From the NCBI GenBank assembly GCA_022605955.1, contig JAKCOZ010000020.1, forward strand, positions 10,839,001 through 10,903,000: DNA of 64,000 bases. The letters are read 5' to 3'. Of the stretch, positions 24,380-36,400 are shown piece after piece (within the stretch, counting starts at the first letter, position 1; every line of letters begins with the position of its first letter). The notes under the pieces are model-generated. The model was not told the origin of the DNA. It did no database searches and was given only the letters and a program-made list of their open reading frames with translations. The stretch comes from Rallus limicola. Taxonomy: Eukaryota; Chordata; Aves; Gruiformes; Rallidae. The position numbers were made by a program, and so were the translations under genes.

Positions 24380-25070
24380 CGTCCTCACAGCAACACCTCC
24401 CAGCGGTACCAGAGCACGTTCCCGTCTCCGGACAACCCCACGGCAAGCTCTGGGGAAACCCGGAGGCCCTGGGGTGGTCTCGCACCGCCTCGGGAGCATA
24501 CCGCCGCTTTAGCTCGGCTCCTACCCGAGCCCCCAGGCCTCTGCCCCGGCTGCCGCCCAGCGCCGCCCACCCTTCCCCGCCTCCCGGAACCAGCGTTCCC
24601 ATTGGTTTTCTCAGGAAGGTCCGTTCGGCCAATGAGCAACTTCTTTATTAGCGCGCGGGGTTCTGGGGGTGGCTGTGGAGGCAGTCGCCGGTCGCCTGAG
24701 GGAGTCTCTCCGGGAGCCCCGTGGCGGTCGCGCCCCGTCGGCCGGGAGCAGCGCCGGCATCCCGGGGCCGACCCTGCGAGGTGAGTGTCCCGTCCGGCCC
24801 TGCTCCGTGGAGGGGCTTGAGGCGCTGCTGTGGGCTTTGGCCCTGTCCCTCTGCGGCTCACCGGCGAGGCCTGGCGCGACGGGGCCTCGCCCGCTCCCCT
24901 TCATGGAGCCGCTGTCGGAGGGAGGTGTGGGCTCCTTCCGCCGCCTCGTCTCGGCCCTTTGTGTCGCCCTCCGGGGAGCGGAGCCGGGAGAGCGGCGTGA
25001 GAGGCGTCCCCGCTCCTCTCGGTGGAAAGTTACCGTGTCTCAGTACAAATGGCTGTCGCTGAACTGCGGC
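24380..25070 (+). promoter_or_regulatory. CABIN1: CpG island and promoter of CABIN1
   Basis: CpG-dense block around the first, non-coding CABIN1 exon. An inverted CCAAT box (attgg, 24601-24605) and a direct one (ccaat, 24629-24633) are about 28 bp apart, a common NF-Y pair spacing. They are followed by an AT-rich patch (tctttatta) near 24643. The start site probably lies shortly after it, around 24655-24690. Confidence 0.65.
24655..24780 (+). other. CABIN1: CABIN1 exon 1, non-coding (5' end approximate)
   Basis: A strong donor (gcgag then gtgagt at 24781) ends a G+C-rich leader exon inside the CpG island. Exon 2 has an acceptor at 27415 and carries the start codon, so a 5' UTR exon is needed. 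The 5' boundary is an estimate from the CCAAT and AT-rich elements. Confidence 0.5.
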
Positions 25071-27415
25071 GCAGGTGATGTTTGCGGTGTTAAAACCACA
25101 GCCCCGGCACAGAAATCAAGTGTCTTTTGTAAACAAATCTGTGTGTGCAGGGCCTGGGCCCCGAGTGCAGCAACAGGAACAAAAGCCAGGAGAGGAGCCC
25201 CCGTCACTCCCTTTGTTTCTTATTTTTGAGTTGAGAATCGCCCAAGCTCTGGGAACAAAAGCTGGCATTGGAACGTTTTTACTTAAGTTTTAAAGTACTA
25301 AGAGACAAGGAGATAAGTTTTAAGGCAGAAGGCTTTAAAGAAGTATCTTTGCCTTTTGAAGTCATAGCAATGGATTTCTCATAGCAACAGATTCATAGCA
25401 GAGACACTCTTGTATCTTCAAACCCCTTGATAATACTTTATATTTGCCACTTAATTGATGTAGCTGCATTCCTCTGAAAGCTCTTGTAGCAAAGGACCTA
25501 ATTCTTCGATGTTATGATAGTGTTTTAACTCAGTCTACGGTTGATTTACAACCTGTTTTAAAAGAAGCACCCGCCCAGCCCTGCACCTGCCTGACGCACC
25601 AGTGTAAAAGGTGTGCACAGGCAATATCCTTGTCCCATTTTTCAAAAACATTACACTGTTCTGTTCAATCACAAGTTCTCAACTTCTCATCACCAGAGAG
25701 GAGAGGTGCTCAACTATTTGTTTCAGGCTTTCTGTATAAATAGAAAGTAGAATTTTTTTCTCCCCACCTCTTCTGTAATTGCAGTTTCACTGGCGTTCTT
25801 AAGTCTTGGACCTGTCAGCTTTCTCTGACACCGTGAGCAGGATTATGTGGATTCAGCAAACTACTTGAACATATTTCTGAATATAGGCATATTTTTAAGT
25901 GAATTTAAAACCACTTAGTTTAAATATGTCATTGATTTGGAATCATACAGCCTTATTTAGGTGTCATAAGCATGTGCACTGCCTGTCTCAACCTGGGGCA
26001 TTGAATATTTCTGAAAGAAACAACCATTAATCTCTGCGTATATTTTCTCGATAGGCAGAGTAGACAAGGAACCCTTGTCTTGAAAGAGATTTGAGGTTTT
26101 ATTACTGTTTATTTAGTGACTTGAAGAGAAAAATGCTTTATTGCTGTGCAGTTGTCAGTCTGATTTAGCTGCAAGCGAGGAAAGTAAGTGGTGCATGGGC
26201 AAGCCAAATATTTTTGCTGAATGAATGAAATTCCTGTCAAAGCATTATTTTCTCTACACGCAGAACTGATCACAATGATGTATGAGTTAATTCAGCTTAT
26301 AGTTCAGAACTCCCACTGCTTCCTGCTGTGGTTAATTCTGGACTTATTCTTCTATTAATGTGCTCTCCAATATTAAAGACTGTTTTTAGCCTGTCTTACG
26401 TTGTGTCATCTTTTTGTTTGAGTTGATGGAAAGGCTTTATCACATAGCAGTGAAGCCTTTCTAAAAAGGCAGCATGGAACTCTCCTGGTTTTTTGCCTTT
26501 ATTAACATTTTTCAAGCAGTTAATAAAATATAAATTATGGGTTTAATTATGAGAAAAAGGACTTACAGTTTATAAATCTGGATTTTCCCCCTTAAACTTC
26601 TTATTAGTGGTAAAAAGACTGGAAATATTAGTATTCTTCCTTCAGAATAGAGTAATATTAGTTAGTGATGTACCTTTTGTTTGCATTAATCTAATAGGTC
26701 TGAGTGCATATGCAGTAGCTATAACAGGCTCTCATGTTACAGGTGGTCCATAGAAGTTGGTCCCTATACTCAGAAAAGACATCTGCCTTATAAACACCCG
26801 TTCTGTGATAGCAGTAATGAAACCTTTTTAATTTCCAGGTGCAGGAAAGCCCTGCTGCAAAGTTTGTCTGACACAGATAACTTATTTTTTACTTTCCCAT
26901 AAATATCTGCAAGGGCTGCAGTTTCTAGACTTCAGAGAGCTCCCTGCTTTGTGCTATGGATAAAAGGTGCAGGAAAAAGTGACTGAAGATAAAGTCATAA
27001 GCTGTAATGATTTGAGCTTATAAAATGCCAGAATATTCCAGAAGGTTTAGCTTTTGTTATTAGAGGGATTTGTGTTGTAATGTTGTTCATGGAATATTAC
27101 ATGTTTAGGGAGTAACCTTGTAGCTGTAAGTACACTGCCAATACTTCCCCTCCCCCCTCACCACCAGGACCAGTCTTGAAAGCTATCCTGAAGTAATGAA
27201 TGTGTTTAACTTTGTATTTTATTCTCTGTCTTTAGCTAAAATTCACTTTAATGTTGTTGTTCCTGTATGGTATGGCAATATGTCTCTTGGCAGGGGGAAG
27301 GTGGTGACATAGGACAGTTAATTGGCTGTTGATTAAAGTATTCCCACTCTGTCTGCTACTTCTGAATGCTTTCTTTGTGGACAGAATAAATACTGTTACT
27401 TTGTTTGCTTTCCAG
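24781..27415 (+). other. CABIN1: CABIN1 intron 1
   Basis: A 2.6-kb first intron. The CpG island extends about 290 bp into it. The rest is AT-rich and I see no repeat or gene in it. Confidence 0.6.
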
Positions 27416-27480
27416 ATGTGTTTGCCTTTAGCCCTTCCTCCTAATCCTGAAGAAAGACAGTGAGAATATCTGTGAACATG
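27416..27480 (+). CDS. CABIN1: CABIN1 exon 2 (leader end and start codon)
   Basis: Acceptor tttccag, donor gtaagg. Only the final three bases (27478-27480) code, giving Met1 with A at -3. The exon opens with another ATG that begins a 15-codon upstream ORF ending at 27463. Confidence 0.75.
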
Positions 27481-30400
27481 GTAAGGGCTTTTTGAGGTGG
27501 TTTTCAGGATGTTTTGGTAGAAATAAATTGAAAATTCTGTCTTTCCCTAGGACTGAGTATAAAATGGCAAAATGAGAACCTGTTTTTGCAGTGATTGTAG
27601 TTATTAGCTTAATAATTTGAAAACAATCACTGCACTGCACATACCTGTTCTAGGGAAACTGTTGCTTACGAGACACTTAAAATTTTTATTGGTTGATTTT
27701 GAGGCAAAAGTTGTTGTGACATTATTTTTGTGTTGCAATGACTAAATTAATTGCAGTTCTTGTAACTTTATGTAGAGATTTCAATGTAATCTAATTACCA
27801 AGTAAAGTGAAAAACGAAAAAATACTGGAGATGTGATATTTCTTGTCCTGTCCCGACTCTCATTCTAGATCCGAATTGCAGCACTGAATGCGAGCTCCAC
27901 ATTTGAGGATGACTATGAAGGTACCTTCAAAAGTCATAAGACACAGACAAAGGAAGCTCAAGTAAGCAAACCCACAGTTTTCTTAATGCAGTTTTGTCTT
28001 GATGGCAGTTCTGACCTCTCTTGCTGCTGGGATTGTTCAATCTGTGTTTTTTTTTTGAAGGAAGGTGTGTTATTGTCTGCTTTTAAACACACGTTTAGGA
28101 AGCTAAAACTTCACTCAAATGAGTTAATTAGGTAATTAGATTAGTAGGGTTAATGTGCTGCTGCACAGTCTATATGTGGACTGCTATAAGCAGAAAGTAT
28201 TACAAGTGTGAAACTACTGATATAAATGTGTGTTGCAATAGGTATATTAATAAAGTTGCCCTACAAAGCAGGTTCTTTTTTTTTTTTTTTTAACCACAGG
28301 AAGCAGAAGCTTTTGCTTTGTACCACAAAGCCTTGGACCTTCAGAAACACGACCGATTTGAAGAGTCGGCTAAAGCTTATCATGAGCTGCTGGAGATTCG
28401 TCTTCTGCGAGAGGTCAGTGGCCTTTAGAGAACGAGACTCTAAAAACTACTTTTACTATGTTTTGTATATTTCACTACTAACTGGCTATGTAGAAAGGCC
28501 AGTGTTATCAATTGGCACATTGTTTGCTGCTGTTTTTACTTTCCAATTCCTAATGCCTACGTTGCATTTATTTTTTTCATTTCTAGGCAGTTCTTTCTGG
28601 TGATGAGAAAGAAGGGCTGAAACATCCAGGCTTGATGTTAAAATACTCCACCTATAAAAATCTAGCACAACTGGCAGCGCAGCGGGATGACTTAGAGACA
28701 GCCATGGAGTTTTATTTGGAGGTACAGTACTGCTGAAATAAAACAAAGTAACCTCACTATTTGAAAAAAAAAACTTGCTAAAATACAGCTGTACACCTTA
28801 CAGTATGTGTAATTTGTACCTGTGTCTGAATTCTGTGTACTTTCTGATCTACTATGTGATGTAATTAGTCCACCATTCAGTCCCCAAACCAGTAGTGTCC
28901 CTACTGAAAACTAAAGCAGTGCCAGTTCCTCTACACAAGTGGATGTGCACATCTGAAATGTGAATAATGTTGTTTGTTCTGCTTTGTAGGCTGTAATGCT
29001 AGACTCTACTGATGTCAACCTCTGGTATAAAATTGGTCGTGTGGCAATAAAACTAATCCGCCTACCTTTGGCTCGTCATGCCTTTGAAGAAGGTCTGAGA
29101 TGTAACCCTGATCACTGGCCTTGTTTAGATAACCTTATCACAATCTTGTACACACTCAGTGACTACACAAGTAAGTACAGTACACCCAAAATGTTCTCAA
29201 GAAATAGATAATTCCACATATCAATACCAAATTATAGCAAGCAATCATGTAAGTGAATGTGTACCTGGCATAAGCAGCACATTGGAGATTTTTACTGCAT
29301 GATAGAAATTTTTATCTTTTTTTTTTTTGTGATGAAGTATGATGATTCATATCAATTCTGGTTACGCTAAAAATAAATGCCTGTGACCTTAGATCAGAAC
29401 CTGAAGATTCCCTGTAGACTCTTCTCTTGCCTTTCAATATATCTTGATTTTTGTTTCTAGTCATTTCCAGTGATTTGATAGTGCCAGGATTCGGGTATAA
29501 ACCTGCAGTCTAGTTCATAGCCTGGTATGATTAATATAATTAATATGGTAGTTACAGTAGTAGATACAACTGACCCTAAGGTTTTATATATGAGTGATAT
29601 CCAGTGGATGAACTGATTCAAATGAAGCTTAGGAGAGAAGTTGCAAAAATGCTGAATCTGACCCCTTGGTTTGTCCAACTGGAATGGTTCTAATTCTCTT
29701 GGAGCAGTTGGTGGGATTCATTGCTTGTCCTCTAGTGGAATCTGCAGTTAAGACATTAGATAATGTGAAAATGGTAAATGCTTGGGATTCTGCTTTGTGA
29801 TTCTAATTTCTTTTGTGCAGGAATGGAGTCTTGAAATAAAAGATGTTCTGTAGTCATTGTTTTAAGAATATTAATGATGAAATTAAGGATATTATTTTTC
29901 TGGATATAGTACTTAGGAAGACATAATAGACTATTTTAACTGTATGTGTGTAACTTTCTGACATGTTAGCTGTTGGTCTACTTAAATGTCATGTTTAGGA
30001 ATTGTGTGGTGTATATGAAGCTTTTGAATTAGCCAAGTTGGCAACTGACCATTCCATTTCTGTTTCTCTGTCAGCATGCTTGTACTTTATCTGCAAAGCT
30101 CTGGAAAAAGACTGTCTGTATAGCAAAGGACTGGTTCTGAAGGAGAGGATCTTTGAGGAGCAGCCTTGCCTCCGGAAGGATTCCTTAAGGATGTTCCTCA
30201 AATGGTGAATGCCATCTTAGAGTAGATACTAACCTGGGGTACAAATTTTGGATTTGAGGTAGTTCAGAAAAGCTGTTGAGATGTAATCCTTTAAGCTATA
30301 ACAATATCTTGCTGACCTGTCTTTTGAATAATAAATGTTAAATGTTGGTGCTGCTGGTAGAATTTTCTTCAGTTATTACTTTTTGGGGGAGGTAGAGGCA

Positions 30401-33400
30401 AAATTTCTATTTGCTGCAGCTCACTTATTTTCATACCTAGATCTCTTGTAATCCATTTCCCTTTATTTATTTGCAGCCAATACTTAATTTTAGGAGTTTT
30501 CTTTTCCTCATTGGAAAAAATCCCAACCAACCATGCACTTTACTGCTTTTTCAAGCAGTTATGAATTTGGGACTTGATGTTGATGCTCAGTAGGTTTCAG
30601 GGAGTCCTACTAATTTTTATTGACAAAAATTGCATGCAGTCAAAAGACTTTGTTATATTAGTTCCTAAGATGTAGAAAATACTAGTTTTCAGACCACTGC
30701 AACTCTGAAAATATTTTATATTATTATGTTTGAGACTACCCCCATTTTTAACTGCAGTGTCTAAGACTTTTAGTAAAAGTTTGGTGTCCTGTAGCTCTGC
30801 AAAGTAGACTGTATCTTTCAGTGTAGGTTTTGTAGTGTGAGGGTGTAAAATGGTAAACAGTGTTTAGCATGTTAGTTTAGATGTTAGTCTAAAATGCTAA
30901 ACATCTAAAATGTGAAAATACAGAGTACTTAGAAGATATGCAAGAGAAGGGATAGCTTAATTTTTAAGGCTGTATGAATAACAGTAGACCTTTAATAGAG
31001 AGCTCTGTTTAGTTATAGAGACCTTGATTTATTATGTTGCCTTTGGTGTGGCTCTTAAATGAGTTCCATGACAAATTAAGCCAGGGCTTTTAGCCACTTG
31101 GGTTTTGTTTCTGGATTGTGACATCTCTGAAAGAGTGGTTTATTTTTTCATTTTAAAAATTCATTCCTGGACTATACAAGGCAACTTTCAACTCCAAATT
31201 TTATTTGTGATGACATGAATTCCTCAAAATAGCACTTTGGAATGAAAGGAATTTCTCAGCCATACAATTTTTTCTGAACCGAAGTGTTCTGTCTGGAAAA
31301 CAGATTAGAACAATCACCCTTTATCTTCCAATTTTTAAGGTAGAACAGAGATTTTTGCATGGTGAATGCTTCTATATACCTGCTGTGAACTTTGTAAAAT
31401 AGTGTTATTTGAATGCTTGTTTTAATGCTCTAGTTTTATGCAAAATTACAGAAAAATACCAAGTGAATGTCCTCAGGCTTTAAAAACAAACAAAACCCCA
31501 GCAACTTTGTCTTCATTTCTTATTATTTCTTAGTGACATGTCTATCCATAATGTAAACGTGAGTGCAGCCGAAACAGGAAGAATCATAGATGAAGCACTG
31601 GAGCTACGGAAGAAAAGACAGGCCTTGCTAGTGCGTGACAGAGAACCAGACCTCAGGCTGGTCCAGCCAATTCCCTTTTTCACGTATGTCTTTATATTTT
31701 CTGGTTTTCAGAGGTTTCTCTGGAGCCATTTATGCTGACAACTGTGTGCTTTGGACTTTGTCAAAACACTGCTTTTCTTGTGAAAACTAACAAACAAGAC
31801 CCATAATGTTGTTTCGGTCTGCTTATGTTTTTAGCATAAACCCCATATGGATCAGTTTTCAACCTTTGAATTAAAACCAGTAGTGTAAAAGCAAAAAACA
31901 CCCAAAACCCCAAAACAACCCCCCTTCCCAAACACACCCCCCCCCTCAGCCCATAAGAATGATTTGGCAGCTGTTCCATCTGTGTTACTGGATTTTCCAT
32001 ATATGTGACTAGGTTGTGTATGAATTTTCAAAGTTTAGCTTTTTTAAAAATTATTTCACTATTGGGACAGTGGAAACTTGAAACAAATTAGTTTGTCTGC
32101 AAGATAAAAGGATAGTAACAAATTGTTATATATGTCTTTATTAAGGCACAAAGGATTGCTGTTTAGGTGTTTTTTTATTGCATATATTTTTATGGAGTAC
32201 TAATGGACTCTGCCCTTGGGTTGTATTGCAGAGAACTTGCTTCTACTTGTGGATAAGGGTGAGGGGTTTTTCTTGCTGGTTGAATGCAGAAGCTGAAAAT
32301 GGTTCCTTTGATGCCACTTTTTTTAGGATTCAGTATAATTTCCTAAGCAACTACTGCATAGAACTTGTTTGTTAGAGACATTTTTTGAAATTAGGCTCAC
32401 TGACTCCTGTTTCCTTCCTGCTGCAACCAACTCAGCTAGTTTCCTCTAGAGAGGGAACTCTTTCTTTTTCCCTGCTGCTATGGTCTGATATTGGTTTTTT
32501 TAAGTGGTGTATTCTAGAAGGAAAGCTCCTGAGGACCTCTGTTCCAGGTGTGACAGGAAATACAGAAAGAGATTGTCCAGCTTTTCTAGTTGTGGGACAG
32601 ATTTTGACACTCTGTGTATTCTCCAACAGAAAAGCTGCTCTTGCTGACTCTTAAGCTACGTTGAAAAGCAGAGTTGAATGCTGTTAGGTTTGTAAATATA
32701 CTTCAGAAAATGTGACAGGAATTAATGAATTTGTGATGCGATTCTGTTTCCACATGCAGGTGGAAGTGCTTAGGAGAAGCTTTACTTGCCATGTATCACC
32801 ACATCACAACATGTGATCCTCCTCGGCCCAGCTTAGGAAAGAGAATCGATCTCTCAGAATACAAAGACCCAGTTCAACATCTGATTCTTTCTCCTACCTC
32901 TACTCCAGTCAGTGTTATTCAGCCAACTCCTGTCAGCACTAATCCGGTGGTGACAATGCCAGATCCTGTATTACCTTATAATCCAACACCCAACTTCCCA
33001 AGTCACAGTCAGAATTCACTGGAACCAGGAGCTACTGTAGGTGAGCAAGGTACTTCAATCTAAGATTCAAGATATATTTCCTACTTACCTGGGTGTTAAG
33101 AGCACTACAGAATTCATTGCAAAATGATGTCTTCAAACTACATGCTGGTTGATTCAGAACTCTTTCAGCATATGGATTTATGTATATATACCAACTGGTA
33201 AAAAAAGTGAAGTGGAGCTCTATAAAATTCAGTTCTCAACCATTGCCATTAGAAAAGGAAGGCCACCTAGACTGCTTGGGAATTGTTGGCTCCTGGCTGA
33301 GTCCTAGGTGCTGTGTTGAGAGCAGCGGACTTACTTTCCTATCTCATGGATGTGAGAGTCAGATCAGTTTGTTGTTTTAATTGTAGCTTTAGTGCAGGAG

Positions 33401-36400
33401 TATCTACCCTCTTCTGGTTTTGTGCTGTTGACTCATACTTCAGTTTTTTCGTCTTTAAGATGAAGAGAGTCATGATGCCATTCCAGCAGCGATGTGTATC
33501 GAACTTTTAATGTTGCACAGGGTCTTGAGCTTCTTAGAATGAACAAGCTGTTACAGCAAAAGGTGACTGTTACTCTTCTGCTTGGGTGTATCTTGAAGAA
33601 CTTGAGAGAATTAAGCAGTCAGCTTGTTTCTTTGAAATCTGTAGCAAGAGGTTTGACTACTTTATTCTGTATATTGACTATTTTATACTGTATATGTAGT
33701 GTGTATATCTATACACACGCTATAAATACTATATGTATTTACGTATCTAAAGCTATCAAGGAGTTCCTGGTATTTCATTGATGTTCATGAGAATTTACAG
33801 GTGTTGCTGGAGTTAAAGGCACGGATCTCTGATACCCACTTCTTGAAGCCTAAAATAATGAAATGCAGATGTTTCAGAACTGTTCTTGCCTCGTGCCATT
33901 TTAATGCAAAATACCACAGCTGGTTTATGTTAAAAAATCATCGCTGTCTTCAGAAGGAAAAGAATCTAAAGTGTTGCTGCAGAATGAAATGTCAGCCACA
34001 AATAACTTCTTTAAAAGTAATAACTATTTTCCACTCTTTTTTGGCAGTGTAAGTTGTCAGTATCTTTTTTTTTTCTTTGTAATTCTGATTTTAGGTGACA
34101 TATCTGCAGGTGATAAATCAAAGAAGGGGGTGAAGCGACGGAGAATTACAGAAGATAGTGGTGAGACGGCGAAAAGAAGATCTGCCAGAGTCCGGAACAC
34201 CAAGTGCAAGAAAGAGGAGAAGGTTGATTTTCAAGAGCTGTTGGTGAAATTCCTTCCTTCCAGGTACAGTATGGCTGTAACTTCCGTTGTGAGAGGATCA
34301 AGAGCTAAGGGGAAGAAGTTGTTTGGGGGTTTGTGTAACTGATATACCCCAAGCTTAAAACCACTAGACCCATGTGTTTTTTGAAACAGATGGGCTGCAT
34401 TGTCTTCTCACAAATTTAATGAAACTAAAAAACAATTTAAAAGTATTTATTAATTTGAAACTGAGTTGAAGGATAATGGAGATGTCAAATTGGATAATTT
34501 CAACAGACATGGTAATCTTGGTTCAGATAAAATCTCTGAATGTGCTTGTTAATGTACTTCCACTATTAAAATGTGCAGAGAACGTGCTATGTGTAGGTTT
34601 CACTTACTAGCTAGGGTTTTGCCCCCCTTTCACACAGATTAAGGAAACTAGATCCAGAGGAGGAGGAGGACCCTTTCAATAACTATGAGGTGCAGTCAGA
34701 GATCAAAGAAGAGAATTTCCAGCATGTTGGACCACATAGAATGTCATTTGATTCTACAACATTTATGGAATCTGGTAAGAATTTAATTCTAACCTCCCTT
34801 CTTTCCCTGCTGTTTCTTCCATATTCTACCCTTTATTTTCTTTATTTTCTTACTTTGTATCTAGAAGATACAAAAGTATATGCTGTTGTTAGAAATCACT
34901 TTCTGGCACAGAAATACTTCATTTGGTAACAGATTTGATGATTTATATTTCTTTTAAAGTTTTGGGTGCTGTGTACAAGAGCTTTGTTGTGTGGAACTTC
35001 CCATATAAACAGATTGGAATACAAGAGCTTAATTCTGCCTGTATGCAGCACAGGAAAACTGTTGCAAGATTAGTGCATAAAACACTGTTGAACCTTACTT
35101 GTTTCAAGTTATGGGCTGCCTTGACATTAAACATATGGCTTTGTGTCTCTGTGCTTCTAGAAAAACAGGATGTTCATGAATTCTTGCTGGATAACCTGAA
35201 CAATGGTGGGATCTTGGAGCTGATGATGAGATACCTAAAAGTCATCAGCCAAAAGTTCCTAGTGAAGTGGCCTCCTGGCTTGTGTGAGGTGGTCCTGAGT
35301 ATATATAATAGCTGGAGAAAGCACAGTAGCAGTCTTCCCAACCCGTTACTGCGGGACTCAAGTAATCAGCATATCAAGGTAATGAAACACTTTTCCTTGT
35401 ACTTGTATTTCATTGCCACTGTGTTGCGCTCTGTGTGCCAAAGGAACTGAACTCAACTCCAGGAGTTAGGTGCAGGTCTTTCTTAGCTCTGTCTGGGGAG
35501 CTGCTTGTCCTAACTGTTGCACCTTCTGTAAACTGTTTTTATACATCCTATGACTTCTGTATTTCTGTATATTTTTCATGTATATACACACATACTTTCT
35601 TGTCTATTCTCTTGCATGCTGGAATGTCACTTTAAACTTGATTTGCAGGCTATCCTGAGTTTAATACATTCAGGTTGGTAGGACTTTAATGGGCTCTTCT
35701 GGTAATGTGTATGGACTTGTGGACCTTTTCACAAACACCTGTTTTTTAGAGCTGTAGCTGTAGCCCTTATTCCTATGAATGTAATCAGAAATTAATATAT
35801 TTTTCACTGCACAAAACTACTTGGCAGTGACCCACAGTGATGTGATTTTTAATATACTCCTAAACTTTATCCAGCAAGCATTAACAAGCTGATAAGAGTA
35901 CATACTCAATCTCATAGAGATAAGTACTAAAAAAAAGATAGCATATAGAATTTTATTTCTCAAATATCAGTTCTATATTTCAGAAATGGGCTTTTAGTGT
36001 GATTTAAAAAATTTATGTAATTTTATTTCAGCCATGTAAAAAAATAAGGATGTCACTTTTTGCTGGCATCATGCAGTGCTGTTCTGAATACCTTCTTTTA
36101 TGAGCTGAGATGTTTATCTTTTAAATTTATCTTTTAAGTTTTGTTCTATTTTCTACCTGTTGATTTGTAAATGCTATCATACACCTTGAGACAGAGGAAG
36201 AAGTAGTTACAGCTTGGGAATAGAAATCCCAACAGGACAAGCTGAAGGTTTTCTTTGAAGTAAACTGCAAATTTGGTGGTGGGTTTTCTTTTAAAGTATT
36301 TCTTCCTATATACTCTTTTTTTGATATCTCCATACTTTTTTTGAAGGATATGATGTTGATGAGCCTTTCTTGCATGGAACTGCAATTAGATCAGTGGCTG

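Noticed and set aside
23882..24784. A 300-codon open frame running into the CABIN1 promoter, with a hydrophobic stretch near its N-terminus
   Set aside because: The second two thirds lie in the CpG island, where stop codons are rare by composition. There is no recognisable domain, and it overlaps the CCAAT boxes and leader exon of CABIN1.
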